Shown: in pieces, positions 23,900-36,384 of the stretch
Numbering within the stretch: position 1 is the first letter of the stretch
Layout of the letters: each line of letters opens with the position of its first letter
NCBI GenBank assembly: GCA_036365515.1
Contig: CM070873.1
Coordinates: 71,388,529-71,452,528, forward strand
DNA from: Torymus aiolomorphi
Taxonomy: Eukaryota; Arthropoda; Insecta; Hymenoptera; Torymidae
DNA: 64,000 nucleotides
Direction: 5' to 3'
Translations under genes and position numbers: made by a program
The notes under the pieces: model-generated
Database searches by the model: none
What the model saw: only the letters and a program-made list of their open reading frames with translations
What the model was told of the DNA's origin: nothing

Positions 23900-24110
23900 C
23901 ATCGTGTCATGCGGCGAGGCGAGGCTCTCCCCGCGGCGCGGCGGGTCACGTTCATCGCGCACCTCCTCGCACAGCCAACAAACTCGGCGTTTTGTTTACG
24001 TTTCCGCTTACTTCTTTCCCAAATGCCTGACAAGCGACCAAGATCCCTCTGCGTTTTTATTCTTTGATTATTTTTCTATTCAAATAAAGGTTTTTTAAGT
24101 TTATTTCTTT
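23900..24110. other. GC-rich patch, possible exon or promoter, unsupported
   Basis: GCGGCGAGGCGAGGCTCTCC and CCGCGGCGCGGCGGGTCACG are strikingly GC-rich. An open frame of 64 codons with no recognised family starts at 23904. AATAAA follows near 24083. Nothing decisive. Confidence 0.2.
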
Positions 24111-24570
24111 TTTTTTTTTTGTAAGGGATTTTTATGTTTAAAAACCACATAACATCAATCTTCCGTAAGAGACTATGTTAAAAACTCGTTTTTCAAGAAT
24201 CATTTTCTCCAAAAAATGCGCGATGAAAAATACTGAAAAAATTCATGTAATCTTCTTTTAAGTTAAGGAATGACATATAAAAATTCTAAATTGTTGTCTA
24301 AAAATTATATATTCATAACCTCAAAAACAAAACAGTACGCGCGCATCATGTTTGGATTTTGCTAGTATAATTAAAATAAAAAATATTTTCTACGAGGTCT
24401 GTATTCTGGAATACAACTACCGTAAAGGTGATACTTTTGGGAGCGCCTTATTGGCAAATGATGCTGGAGCATTACAAGAATGCCATTTTTATTATAGGTT
24501 ATTTTAAGGTTTCTTTTGGCGGGTAAATTTGTGTGCAACTTGAAAATTATGCAGGGAGAGAAGTAGTGGT

Positions 24571-24724
24571 GGAAAAATCACTATATTTACTCGTAAAGCG
24601 GTAACAGACTGTGAAAACTCAAAAAAATTTTCTATATTTCTAGCGAAATTTGCCAGGCAGTATGGTAATTTTTTGGGATTTCACAGTCTGTTACCACGTT
24701 ACGAAACAGTATAGTAATTTTTCC
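24571..24724. mobile_element. Small TIR element related to the CACGGAGA family
   Basis: GGAAAAATCACTATATTTAC at the left and its near complement at the right enclose GGTAACAGACTGTGAAA in inverted copies. The ACTATRTT...TRACAGACT order recurs in the ends of the 27224-28059 element, so this is probably a short derivative. Confidence 0.5.
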
Positions 24725-24729
24725 AAACG

Positions 24730-25845
24730 AATTTCCTCCGTGATCGTAATAATGATTGACATGAAAGAAAACTGAAAAAAACGTCATTGGTTTACAATGT
24801 AAGAGAAGAAGATACATTGAAGTAAATATTATCAAGTCAAGCATAATGGATAATTAAGCTATTTAATCTTTAAATTAAATCATAATGCGTATGTACAAGA
24901 AATACTTAAATGTTTGTATAGATCCGCTGATTGCGCTCGGACACAGCTAGACAGACTGCTGGATGCTTTTGGATATATCTGGATACATCTGGATACAGTC
25001 TGAAATGTTTCTCAATGCAACGAGAAAAAGAATTTATGCATCGTTGGACACAATGTGTGGCATCGAATTGCCGTTGCAATGAGTTCGTCGAACTTAAATG
25101 ATGTTGCTTAATGGTTATCTCATTGTGACGGCATTCATTAAGTAACGACAGCGCACTTCATAAAAATAATCATTTTATTTGACTGTTTTTATACGCGCGC
25201 GTATGTGTGTGTAGCCGTTGAAAAAAGTGGTAAACCACAAAATAACCTTTTCCAGATCGTACAAGCGAACTTATAACCGTCTAAGAGCAAGAAATGTCGA
25301 AAAAGCCAAAGGTTAAGGGTAAAAACGTATCGCGATAGAGAGAAAAAAGTAATCGACGCGCAGACGATGATTCAGATATTCGCTGGCCTTAAATTAAACG
25401 GAGCGCGCTAATAATACCACAACTGGGGACGCGCAGGCAGAGTGCATTGAGAGGGATGGATGCGCTCTTGAGATATTATTTTGTCAATAAATAATATTTA
25501 TATATTGGTTTTCTTTTCATTTAATATTCTCAATTAAAGCGTATGGTAGTAAACAGCGATACGCTGCCGTTGGATATCGTCGCGCGCGCGCACGCATTTT
25601 TATAAGTATATATAAGTATACTTTTGTGTCGCACTGCTAATTATAACTCGGCTTCGCTGGTGTTCGGTGAAAGGCCCAAATGTGCGTGCAGCCAGTATCG
25701 CGCCGCAGTCTGAGGTAATTACAATAGTCATTACGCATGCGGTGCATGAACAATTCGCGTGTATGTCGAGTCTTTCAGCGTAGTCGATATGCGTTCTTAA
25801 ATTTCGGCTGTTTTTAAATGTAATATACTAATACTTAATTCTTGG
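24730..25845. other. Intergenic DNA, nothing recognised
   Basis: CpG-rich near 25370-25450 and 25570-25740, with no coding frame that can be supported. Confidence 0.45.
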
Positions 25846-25951
25846 CTTCTCAAAGAGAAAGCTTTGTAATGGTGACATATTTTAATTCCGAGATTTCGGT
25901 AATTTTCGACGTTTCCGACCTCCCTGAGTCGAAATATGCATTTTTTAGAAA

Positions 25952-26038
<87 letters not shown>

Positions 26039-26041
26039 TGT

Positions 26042-26108
<67 letters not shown>

Positions 26109-26230
26109 AAATTTGTCTGGTCCATAACTCAGAAACGGGAAGAGATATCAGGCTAAAATTTTGCAGGTATATATATATATACAGTATATCCTGAAGTTGT
26201 GCAAGTTCAATTTTAGAGTTCATCGGATAA
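25846..26230 (+). repeat. TG-microsatellite-centred repeat, copy 1
   Basis: An AAAGCTTTGTAATGGTGACA segment is followed by a 152-bp nearly pure (TG)n tract (25953-26104) and then a tail (CTCAGAAACGGGAAGAGATA). The same leading segment precedes (TG)n tracts at 30350 and, inverted, at 57361. The Val-Cys or Thr-His open frames across the tract are artefacts. Confidence 0.65.
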
Positions 26231-26435
26231 TATTAAGTTGGCTAAACAAAAATAAAAAAAAATATAAAAAAATAGAAAAAATTTTTTTAGCCGCGCGGGC
26301 TTTGAAGATTTGATAGAAATGAGAGGATATTCATAAAAACATCTTTTTGTATTTTTGTTATAAAAATTAATTTATGTTGTAAATATCTCACTATATTAAG
26401 GTAACTCAAGCAGCCTAGTAGACCTAAAGCTATGA

Positions 26436-27050
26436 ACATTTTTTACAAAGATTCATTTACACTTTCCAATCTAAAAACTGATATGACAGAAAAAAGGGTT
26501 CTTAACATAACGGAAAAAATTTTGGTTAGAAAATTTCTAATGTTGCAAAAGTAGATTTTGTCCACTAAAAAGAAATTCAATAAGTAATTATAATCTTTTT
26601 CGTTTTTCATTTAATTTTAAATTGGAAGGTCTTATTTTATTCCTTGTTCAATTTCAGGGGGAGGTGCCGATATAAAAATTGGAAAACTTTCAAAACATGC
26701 AAAGTGTTATCCAATTATTTGTAGATTTGTCACTGAATTTTATAAATAATTGCATATAACTTTGCAGGTTTTAAAAATTTTCGAATTTTTATATCGTTAC
26801 CTCTCCCTGAAACAAGGAATAAAATAAGAACTTCGAAATTAAAATTTATTGGTATGAAATTAAAATCAAATTAAAATATAAAATATTAGTATTTATTATT
26901 GAATTTCTTTTTAGTGGACAAAATCTATTTTTGCAACATTAGAAGTTTGCTAACAGATTTTGTTTTCGTTGTGTTAAGAACCGTTTTTCCTGTTATATCA
27001 GTTTTCAGATTGGAATATGTAAACAAATCATTGTAAAAATTTGTTAACTA
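26436..27050. repeat. 615-bp palindrome with TTTCAGGGGGAGG core
   Basis: Arms of about 300 bp share CCAATCTRAAAACTGATAT, AAGTAGATTTTGTCCACTAA and ATTTCAGGGGGAGGTGCCG with their complements. A related core is present at 46205-46525 and part of it at 38760-38910. No ORF. Confidence 0.7.
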
Positions 27051-27223
27051 ATAGTTAAGCACAAATTGGCGTGATTAGTACCTGGATGGGTGCATGCGTT
27101 TTTTTTTGTTACAACTATTTCGTTTAAGGTGATGTGAAATACCGACATAATTTTCAAACATGGATATCTCATGAAAATACCAATAGAATCGTCCAAAAAA
27201 AAATCTGAGTATAATATTAACAT

Positions 27224-28059
27224 ACACGGAGAAAAATGTTTGTTGAAAAATTACTATGTTCGCTAGTAATAGGGTGACAGACTTGTATTCTGAGCCTATT
27301 TAGTATACTTTTAGTAATTATTAATATAACATTGATGAAAAATTAATAGAAATGGCTATAAAATTTACTAAGGTAACATAGTAAAAAATTTGAGAGTGAA
27401 AGATTAATACGATATAAAGTAATTTTTAGTACATATTTTGTATAATTGTTGCCAAAATTTATCACAAATTTTACTATACTACATCGTAAATTTCAGACAT
27501 TTTAATAATTGACAGAAGATATAAGAATTTTTACAAGAAGGTATAAGAATTTTTACAAGCCAACATAGTAAAAATTGAGTTGTCGTCTGCTAATGGCTGT
27601 AGTCGGCGAGTCAACATAACCTCAAGCTGTACAAGATATAGACGAGTCGAAACACGATACCCGTAAGAACACGTTGGCGCAGCGAGTAAGAGCGCGGCTT
27701 CTGGCTCAGGGGGCTAGGGTTCGATTCCCGATCACTGCAGATATTTTTTTTCTTGATGGATTTCCACTTTACTTTCCAGTATTGTAAAATTTGATAGAAC
27801 TAGCGTTAATCAGCGCGCTACGCGCGCCACTGTTTGTTGGTCTTTTGTTTCTCTCCTTTCGAGATTCGAGACGGATTCGATTATTCGAGATTTCGAGATC
27901 GTTCGAGGGCAAAATAGATTATCTCGAATGCTCAATTTATATAAGGGAAACATTATAAAATTTAAAACAATTCGAGTCTGTCACCTTATTCCCATACAAC
28001 ATAGTAAATTTTCCTAGATAATTTAATAATTTTTCATAGACTATTTTTTTCAGTGTATA
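27224..28059. mobile_element. CACGGAGA-type TIR element with a tRNA-like core, nested
   Basis: TACACGGAGAAAAAT at the left pairs with ATTTTTTTCAGTGTA at the right. Further in, AATTACTATGTT and GGGTGACAGACT recur inverted. It splits a block whose uninterrupted form is at 28200-28240, and a TA/ATA duplication flanks it. A B-box-bearing tRNA-like sequence sits near 27672-27745. No ORF. Confidence 0.65.
27672..27745 (+). pseudogene. tRNA-like sequence with perfect B box
   Basis: TGGCGCAGCGAGTAAGAGCGC looks like an A box and D arm, and GGTTCGATTCCC is a canonical B box at tRNA spacing. Acceptor-stem pairing is absent, so a functional tRNA is unlikely. It could still give Pol III promoter activity to the surrounding element. 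Confidence 0.5.
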
Positions 28060-28320
28060 CGGAGCGCTTGACGATCGTGTTTTTCCAAAAAAATGATGAG
28101 AATTTATTTAATTAAATAAAAACCGTACTGTCGGTAAGTAGGAATCTGCAATTAAGCTACTTTTCAAACATGGATATCTCATGAAAATACCAATAGAATC
28201 ACCAAAAAAAAAATCTGAACATAGTGTTTACGTGTACGGAGCGCTTGACGTCTTTTTCCAAATAAACATTTAAATGTTGATTTAAAAAATATTGAAATTC
28301 ACGGTTTCACATGGCCTTAA

Positions 28321-30229
28321 AAAAATAAGCAGATGCACGCCTGTTCGCTATTTGGGGCTTTCATTGCTCACGCTAGAAGCCTGCTCATTTTTTGTTACTA
28401 AACAGACATCTTATTATTATAATAAATCGCATCTGTTGATACCTTATATATTTGATCAAGTAAATTGTTATTTTTTACGTTTCTGATTTTTGATGGAAAT
28501 CGTTTATATTTTGTCCATGATTACACCTTCTTTTCTTATTCTATAAGCTAGCTGGAAATCAAATGATAGACAAATATTTTATAAATGGAATAGATATGAC
28601 GAATTTCCATTAGGGATGTTGCAGAAAAAATCTGACATTTTTTTAAATCTATTTTTTAAAATAGATAAATAGAATAAAATTATTTAAAAAACTTTAAGTA
28701 TTCAGATGAACAATTTCACTATCCAAATAACGATTAGAGCATATTTAAGATCATAAAGATTATACATGCAGTAAAATATTAGCAACATCCACTAGCAAAG
28801 CAATCAAAAAAGTAAAGATAAGCAAACAAAAAGGTAATTATTTCAATTATCCAGATACTTTTAATTTCTTTTTTGATAAGTGTCATTAAAATTTTGAAAA
28901 CACAAAATTCATACTACATGTCATATTTTTTAATGACGCACTTGACCATATTTGCATACAAATGGATTGCATCATCCAAAATTGATACATTAAAGTTTTA
29001 TAGTTTTTAATTGCATATTACAAAACATCAAAACACGAGAGATAATTTACGATAACAACCTAATGTTATCTTCATATTATAAATAGTTCATTACTAGGGG
29101 GTCGTGATAACTAGAATGATTTGTAACCGCCTTGCCATTGCAACAGTTATAAATGTCAGAAATATTGGTTATCCAGCGGCGATTGCATTATTAATTCTTT
29201 AACTTCAAGATTAGCAGATATTCGTTGCTTTCGTTTCAATGGTATAATTTCAAATTAACAACGACATAATTCGATTTTGAATAGGATAAATAATAAACAA
29301 TTTTAATAATTAATATAATATTTTTCTGTTAACATAATTAAATCAGTATTGGCCACCGACAAAAAACAACAAAAATATAAATGAATATTTCACATTCACA
29401 ATGCAAATCTTTGTGAAGCAGAAAGCAAAACTTTCTGGCATTTTATTTGTCATTTTGAATGTTTAAATTAATTTAGTTTTTGCAATAAATATTCAACAAA
29501 ATACACGGACAAAATTATGAATTTAAAAATACGACGTTTAAAAGCGCATTTTGGGAATTTTAGGTTTATTTTTTTCAAATTCGATTTCGCTAATTAATGA
29601 GCATGCGCAAAATAATTAACAAATCAGTTATGTTAAAATATTTTTGTTTTCATTTAGCATCGTAAAATTAAAATGATGACAATGAATATTTGTGATCTTG
29701 ATGACAACCAATATTTGTGGGTTAAAAAAATGCTTAACTTACAGCGAAAGATGAGCACGACTTTTTCCATATTTTTAGTTGCTGGGTTTGACACTAATGT
29801 TTATAGACTTCTTTTGATCTATTAAGTGACGCAGTTAAACCAGTTTTTTTTATATAATCAAGATATTGGTCTTAAGGTCTTGCTCTCAACTCAGAGCAAA
29901 TTGTTTTTTAATTTCTTTTATTTATACAAATTAAATATCCTATTTAATATTGTATTAAATATATTAACAATTATATAACATTCACAACATGATTCTGACA
30001 CTATACAAGTACGTTGATAAAGTATATTATTCTGTCCAATTTTTTAAATAAATTAAATTTGTTGATTTTAAAATGAAATTATTTATATTTCCAACCAGTC
30101 ATTCTTGAATAAATCATATTAGTTGATGTTTCGAATGAATATCCATACGAATATGTAGAATAAAAAGAGGCAAAGGGAGAATGTATTTATAATAATAATT
30201 TAGAATAATTATAATATGACAAACCCTTT
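28321..30229. other. AT-rich intergenic DNA, nothing recognised
   Basis: No coding exon, RNA gene or clear repeat found. The 64-codon frame at 28292-28486 starts inside the transposon end. Confidence 0.5.
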
Positions 30230-30348
30230 TGCTTCCTCCTATAGAGGAAGCTTTGTAATAGTAAAATTTTAAGTTTCGTTAAATTGCTCTAGAAACATGA
30301 TTAGAGGTGTTAGAAGTTTGTATAACATGATTTTAGAAATGTGTATGG

Positions 30349-30411
<63 letters not shown>

Positions 30412-31360
30412 GCTTTATCTCCGGATCTACGCGGTCGATTTTAACCGGACAGGGCTCATTTTTTTTGTTTTTTTATTCCGAATTCGGGAAGAAAATAATT
30501 TTTTATGATTCACTGATTCGTTTTTGTTTTATGTCAAATTTTTGATTTTCAAAAATTTATTTTTGAATTTTTTTAATGATTGGATTTAAATTTTTGAGTC
30601 GGATATGTAGCATTCGAAAGAGCATGAAAAAACCTATATTTAAAAAAAAATTCTCTAGTTATCACGGTTCTTTTGTTATTAACAAAAACGTTTTTTTTTT
30701 TAAAAGCTTATAACTCCCAAACTAAACGGTCAATTTTTTCGAGAAAAATCATGATAATGTAGAATATAAATAACTATAATCGGTAAAAATTTGAATCGAT
30801 TCTTTTGGTTAGTTTTTGAGAAAAAAATTGAAAAATGAAAAAAATGAGTTTTGTATGTCCAACAATTACGGGAGTAAAATTGACTTAATCGCTTCAAAAT
30901 TCCTTGTAGAGGTAGATTTTGAATAGTTTTCGGCTGAGTTCTTTGCGCAAAATGATTGGTCCACAAATTTCAGAGATATTTGAGGTTAAGATTTTTAAAA
31001 ATTTTTTTCCAAATCGTAATTTCTCGAGAACGGCTTGATGAATCAGCTACAGATTTATAGACAATTTTGTGTGTGATATAGATATTATGTATGTGAATTT
31101 TTATCGAGATCGTACGATTACTTTTTGAGATATTTGATATTCAAAATTTTCGTATTTTACAAAGTTATTTTCGTTGTTACATAATAACTAGAGAAATTGT
31201 TATAATTTCTTTGAAATTTGGTGGTGATGTATGTTATGTATTATATATGTTCTTAAAGTAAAAAAATTCGTTTATGAATTTCAGAAATATTTGAGGTTAA
31301 AACTATTTTAGCACTCTTTTCAAATCGTATTTTTTCGTGAACGGCTGTATATATACTAGA
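30230..31360 (+). repeat. TG-microsatellite-centred repeat, copy 2 (long)
   Basis: GAGGAAGCTTTGTAATAGTA leads to a (TG)n tract (30350-30408), then ATCTCCGGATCTACGCGGTC and AACCGGACAGGGCTCATTTT. The same tail, inverted, adjoins the tract at 57.3 kb. Downstream, AAATATTTGAGGTTAA-type blocks occur twice about 310 bp apart (30968, 31283), each followed by a CGAGAACGGCT-like motif, so the tail is itself repetitive. Confidence 0.6.
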
Positions 31361-31445
31361 AAATGGAAATGTCGCGTGCTCGCGTGCGTGTTGTTTACTT
31401 GCTTTTATTTTTTATTAAAGTTAATTTACAGCGCGCTTTTTTTCT

Positions 31446-32338
31446 CAATGTATCTCTTTTCGCAGTTTTTTTCCAGCAGTTGGCACTAGCTATTTTTTTT
31501 TTTGTTTTTTGTGGGCAATGAATTTTTTTTTTTTATTCTGCTATTTGATTTCACACTAATCTACAGACGATGCGGAAATGCAACGCAGAGAAAAGTAAAT
31601 AGAAAAAGAGCGCTGGTAAGCGCGAAACCCTCGGCGATTTTCGTGTTCCGAAGGTAGAAGGATGCTTAAAATTTAACAATGGGCCACGTTATACAAATCA
31701 ATCAGACGCGTATATTTTTGTTTTCAATTTTGAAATACTTTATTTCGAATGGAAACTCGTCGGCAAAATCTGTGGAATTGTAAATTATTTCAGATGCAGA
31801 AGATAAATTGTAACTATATACATGCTGTTTTCATAGAGTAGTATGAAAATCATTTATAAAATAAAATATTTACAAAATAAATTTAAAAATTAAAAAGTAT
31901 ACGTAGTTTATTCTAACCTAAAAAGAAGTAAGTAGAACAGAAAACGTATTAAATTATCAGATTTAAAAAAGAGTGTTTAGCATCTTTAGGGTCCCCGTTG
32001 ATTATGTATAAAAAAATACATATTAATAAAAATAACTTAAATTCAGAATAAAAAGTATTCATTTAGTTTTGAAGAGAAACCACGTGTCCATGTGGTTACA
32101 ACCGAATATACAACATAAAAGGCGCCAGGCGGTAACGTATAAGTATTAGGATATGACATGGGTGCGTGGCCACTATATATAGGTATACCTTAGCCATATC
32201 CAACTGCGGGAAAAAATGCAAAAAGAGTTTTGTAAGGCAATGTAACCTCACAATGTATCTCTTTTCGCAGTTTTTTTCACGCAGTTGGCATTAGTTATTT
32301 TTTTTTTTGTTTTTTGTGGGCAATGAATTTTTTTTTTT
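31446..32338 (+). repeat. Direct repeat pair (about 90 bp) 805 bp apart
   Basis: CAATGTATCTCTTTTCGCAG followed by GCAGTTGGCA and a T-rich run ending GTGGGCAATGAATTTTTT occurs at 31446-31534 and 32251-32338 with few differences. The DNA between shows no ORF. It could be the flanks of a duplication or the terminal repeats of a small element; no TG...CA LTR ends were found. Confidence 0.55.
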
Positions 32339-32487
32339 GTAAAATATAAAATTGTATAATAATAATTGCTTTTTTATGATAAAAAGTAGAAAGAGTAAAA
32401 ATAAAAAGTCACAAACCGTTTAACATAGTCTCACCATACAAAAAAAGTATTAAATTTTAAAATTGGAATTAAAAAATAATTAAAGGA

Positions 32488-32797
32488 ATCAGTAAATTAA
32501 GTTTGAGGAAGCTACGTGCCAATGAATTGGCAGCGATTTTTTAATTCCGGCCGCGGCGATTAACTAAGGCAATACTAACAGGCCTACTTCTGAGCGAGTT
32601 TTTCCAGAATTTTTCCGGACTTATCTCGCCGTAGCTCTGATATTTCGGAATTCACATAAATCTGTAGATCCACATTGTTGTGTGAGTCACGGATGGGTCC
32701 ATTGCACCCGAAGTGCTCATTAAGTGCAGAGCTGTAAAATAAAAAAAAACACTACCAATTCATTGGCACGTGGCTTCTTCATACTTAATTCACTGAT
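32488..32797. mobile_element. 310-bp MITE with about 45-bp TIRs
   Basis: ATCAGTAAATTAAGTTTGAG and GCTACGTGCCAATGAATTGG at the left are matched inverted at the right (CCAATTCATTGGCACGTGGC ... ACTGAT). No coding capacity. No clear target duplication. Confidence 0.7.
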
Positions 32798-33234
32798 ATA
32801 CCTTATATTAATTTTTAATTCCAATAATTAACATTCTTACACTAGTGGTAGCGGCCGTGACTATAGTTGGTAATGTCTGACTTCATTCAAGCCCAGGTCC
32901 CGACACTATTTTAAAAATTAGGAAGAATTTATGTGACGTCAGGTAATTGACTGGATATCAAATGTCTAAAGGTCATTATGTCTATCATCATTTAACGGTG
33001 AATTTTGTCTGTACCAATGTTTGTGTAGGTTGATACCCGTGAAAGCTCACGTACACAAAAAATACCGCGAAGTCAAAGTTTATCTTGACTTCGGGTATAG
33101 TATCCACCTTTGCGACATTGTTTTCGTTGATAATATAGTAATTGTAATAACATCAGTATCACAAACAATAAAGTTGACGGGTTTTGAAAACTACTTGAGA
33201 TGCCAATAACAGATGAATGGCAGATTGCTTTGCA
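32798..33234. other. Intergenic DNA, nothing recognised
   Basis: A 62-codon frame at 33021 has no recognised family. Confidence 0.5.
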
Positions 33235-33238
33235 TTAA

Positions 33239-33980
33239 GGGAAAGAGGGTACTGAAGAGGGTTGAAAAAAGTAATTTTTCAATTTCTATAGTAAAGGGTT
33301 TTTAAAGTATGTATTATTCAGAAATATATATTTTTTTAAAATATAACAGCAAAATTTTAACCTAATTTGCAATCTTTTCCTAATTATATTACATGGAAAA
33401 TCAAATTTTCCATATTTTTTTTTACTTAAAACAATTAACATTTTTCGACTTAAACTGGCGGTTTGCGCAACAGTTTTTGCACTATATCTACTTGCAATTT
33501 TGCATATACAATATTTTTCAGTTTTCTAAAAGAAGTATGAAGCGATTGTAGTTTTAAAAAAAATTATATATTAATAAATTATTAATAAATTAAAAATTAT
33601 TATATATTAAAAATTTTAGTTTATTCTTATTCAAAGATGTTTAAAAATTCAAGAGTAAATGGTTGAATTAAAATCGCATCATACTTCTTTCAGATACCTA
33701 AAAAATATTGTATGTGCTAAGGTCCAAGTAGATATTACAAAAACTATTACGCAAATCGCCAGTTAAAGTCGAAAAATGTAGTTTTGAGTAAAAAAAAATA
33801 TTGAAAATTTGATTTTCTATTTAAAGCAATGTAAATATAATTAAAAAAAAATTTTAATTTAGTTAAAATTTTATTGTTACCTTTTGAAAATATATTTCTG
33901 AGTAAGATATACTTTAAAGAACTTTTTACAATAGGAATTGAAAAATGACTTTTTTAAACCCACTTCCGTACTCTCTTGAC
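33239..33980. mobile_element. TTAA-flanked 742-bp palindrome
   Basis: TTAA at 33235-33238 and 33981-33984 bounds arms of about 300 bp sharing AGAGGGTACTGAAGAGGG-, TTTTTCGACTTAAACTGGCG- and AGAAGTATGAAGCGATT-type segments with their complements. The centre lies near 33600 in very AT-rich DNA. No ORF. Confidence 0.75.
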
Positions 33981-33984
33981 TTAA

Positions 33985-34430
33985 AAGAAATAAAATTTAT
34001 ATTCGTTATTCAATCCATATTTATACTTCTCTTATATTTGTACTTTTCTAATTTTATTTAAATAAAACACTAATACATCGAAAATAAGAAGGAGAAAGAA
34101 ATGTGTCTTATAAAAACATGTATTTTTAGCGAGGCTATTAGTGATCAGCGATAATTTGAAGGCATATCAAAATTCCAATTTGACCTATATTACGGGTTGT
34201 ATTTTAAAGAATTCGGCCTTGTACACAATTATCTTAGATTACGATTTCAATTAATGTAGCAAGTTATATTACTGGTATCATTATAAATAGAACTTTTTCA
34301 AGATGTGACTTTATTTTTATTTTTCGTAAATCTAGGTGTAGGTACGCTGAGAAAAACTGTAATGAAAATTACAGTACATAATTATTTTAAAATAGCACGC
34401 AGACGAAATGACGCCTGCGGCCTGTGTGAC
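33985..34430. other. AT-rich intergenic DNA, nothing recognised
   Basis: No gene or repeat could be supported. Confidence 0.5.
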
Positions 34431-34433
34431 ACA

Positions 34434-35601
34434 CACTGAAAAAAATGATAAGTTAAAACTGCTTAAAAAAAAGTTCACTCTACTCATAAAAAGATGCAGC
34501 TTCTACTTTCTGAAAAAAAGGAGATACAGTTTTAAAAAAGGAGAATCTCCTTTTTCTAAAAGTAGTTTTACCGTATTTCTAAATAAGGCAATACAACATA
34601 AAAAAAGGAGATTCTCCTTTTTTTAAAGCTGTATCTCCTTTTTTTAAAACGTTATACTGCAGCACATTCGATTTCTGTAATATACATAGAAAAAATTAAG
34701 GTTATGTTGTAAATCTGTTAGTATCATCTAATCAATTTGATTGAATTAAATGAGGTTGTATTATTTCAACTCATTTTTAGATCATAACATTTTATTTTAG
34801 GTTATCTTTTGAAAATCAAGAAATACGTTTTTGGAAAAACTAAAATAAACATTATATTTTATAATACTTTTGAATACTTTTATTTAATAAAATACACTAA
34901 ACGGCATATTTGGTAACAATGTTTTGATTTTCGCCTAATTTAACAATATAAGCATGATAGTGCTTATGAAAGGTTATCGTCGAAATTGGCTGCAAAGAAA
35001 ATTGAATTACATCATTAATCTTACAAATTTTACAAATTTTGTCAAACTGAGGGCCACTGTCTTCATCTATATCTGTTAAAATAACTGTTCCCTCTTCATA
35101 TTTTCTACCTTTTATTTCAATATTTTAGAAAATTTTAATACCACTAATAGTATTGATCTCTTTAAAAAATATATCGATTTTTTCATTTTTTTCTCTGGTC
35201 CCAAGACTACTTCACTTTCAATGTTGGTTTGAGACGTGTAATATGCCATTGCGAGTTTTTGTTTAATAGTCATTGTTTTTAGAACATTTTTGGTACAACT
35301 AGTACTATTGGCTGTTTTTTTCAATTCGCGATGTTTTGACTCGAATCTCATACACCATTGAAATATCATATTAATATATTTATTGCATTTGTATATAATA
35401 AACAGCAAATGAAAAAGTTACTTTCTTTAAAACGTAGAAATTATTTTTTTAAAAAACGTATTTTCCACTTTCCGAAAAACACGAGTTTCTAGTTGAAAAA
35501 AAGGAGAATCTCCTTTTTTTTAAAGCAGTTTCACCTTTCTCGTGAAGGAGTTATATCTCCTCGCGAAAAAATGGAGTGCCACCGTTTTATTTTTTTCAGT
35601 G
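34434..35601. mobile_element. 1.17-kb TIR element (CACTGAAAAAAAT ends) with decayed ORF and GGAGA palindromes
   Basis: The 13-bp ends CACTGAAAAAAAT (34434) and ATTTTTTTCAGTG (ending 35601) are exact inverses. Subterminal zones carry several short palindromes of the form AAAAAGGAGAATCTCCTTTTT-minus-one (near 34541, 34605, 34635 and 35500). A minus-strand coding remnant occupies 34897-35408. Confidence 0.65.
34897..35408 (-). pseudogene. Decayed transposon-type ORF
   Basis: The upstream frame contains FQWCMRFESKHRELKKTAN, which resembles a conserved segment of multicopy, transposon-associated insect proteins I recall only loosely. It then loses frame near 35190. A second frame continues after an in-frame stop as YEEGTVILTDIDEDSGPQF and TFHKHYHAYIVKLGEN, ending at TAG (34899-34897). 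One frameshift plus one stop over about 170 codons marks it as a pseudogene. No transposase catalytic motif is visible. It is enclosed by the CACTGAAAAAAAT ends, so it is likely the element's own former gene. Confidence 0.5.
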
Positions 35602-36384
35602 CATTCAACCTGCAACTTTCCCGCCCGCCATAAACCAAATCCACCTTTGTAGACTCGCACGCGCAGATGGTGTGCGCGCCTGTTTACACGTTCATTCACT
35701 ATAATATAGTGATTATACTGGCACGAAGGTCGTCACGTATTGCGCGTGCGCGTGAACTAGCATACGCGTACGTACACCTACTTCTTTATATACTAGCAAA
35801 ATTTAAACTTACTACTTCGCGCGTACTATTTTGTTTTTGTCGTTATGAACGCTATTTTTTACTATGATTTAGTTTTAATTAGTTTAAATGATAAGATAAA
35901 ATTAGATACATTTTTTAAGCAAAAAATCAAAGGTTTTTATTCTATTTTTATTATTTAGTAGTTCTAAGTATACTTGAGTTTCATGATTCGAATCTAGCGG
36001 ATCCTCGCGCCTATTTCATACAGACCAATCAAATCAATCTTTAAATGCTCACAACATGCGGCTATCGTTTTTTTAAGAATGAATACACGTTTCTGCCCAA
36101 GCGGTCACGCATTCTTTTTACTTTCTTTCCCCAGCCACCGTCGCTTTTTTATTATCTTTTATCGCGGATATATTGTGGCGCGTGGATGTTATCTGTACAT
36201 TCCTTTTCGTGCCGATTACCAATTGTGGATTAAGTAATATATAATGGACGAGGCTATATTTTTTGGCGAGCATTGTGCAAGGCGGCAACGTGAATTGGTA
36301 GATATATCGGCAAATTCGCAATACTTTTAACTATTGTGTGACTTTTCTTTTAAAGTAATTTACTGCTGCAAGTAGCTTGCCTTG
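35602..36384. other. Intergenic DNA with a CpG-rich centre, nothing recognised
   Basis: 35640-35770 is CpG-rich (CGCACGCGCAGATGG, TGCGCGTGCGCGTG). Short open frames only. Confidence 0.4.

Larger units (their letters stand above)
27128..28316. mobile_element. TTAA-flanked element (GGTGATGTGAAAT ends), itself interrupted
   Basis: TTAA at 27124-27127 is followed by GGTGATGTGAAAT; the right end reads TTTCACATGGCC followed by TTAA (28317-28320). An internal segment, TTTTCAAACATGGATATCTC, occurs twice in direct orientation (27152, 28162). A separate TIR element (27224-28059) has inserted into the first unit. A third related copy lies at 46832-47210. Confidence 0.65.

Noticed and set aside
23904..24098. 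64-codon frame in a GC-rich patch as a small gene
   Set aside because: No recognised family and no splice partner; the GC-rich start alone is not enough.
25842..26223. Val-Cys and Thr-His open frames
   Set aside because: Translation of the 152-bp (TG)n tract.
31446..32338. Small LTR retrotransposon
   Set aside because: Repeats lack TG/CA ends, and no primer-binding site or coding sequence is visible between them.
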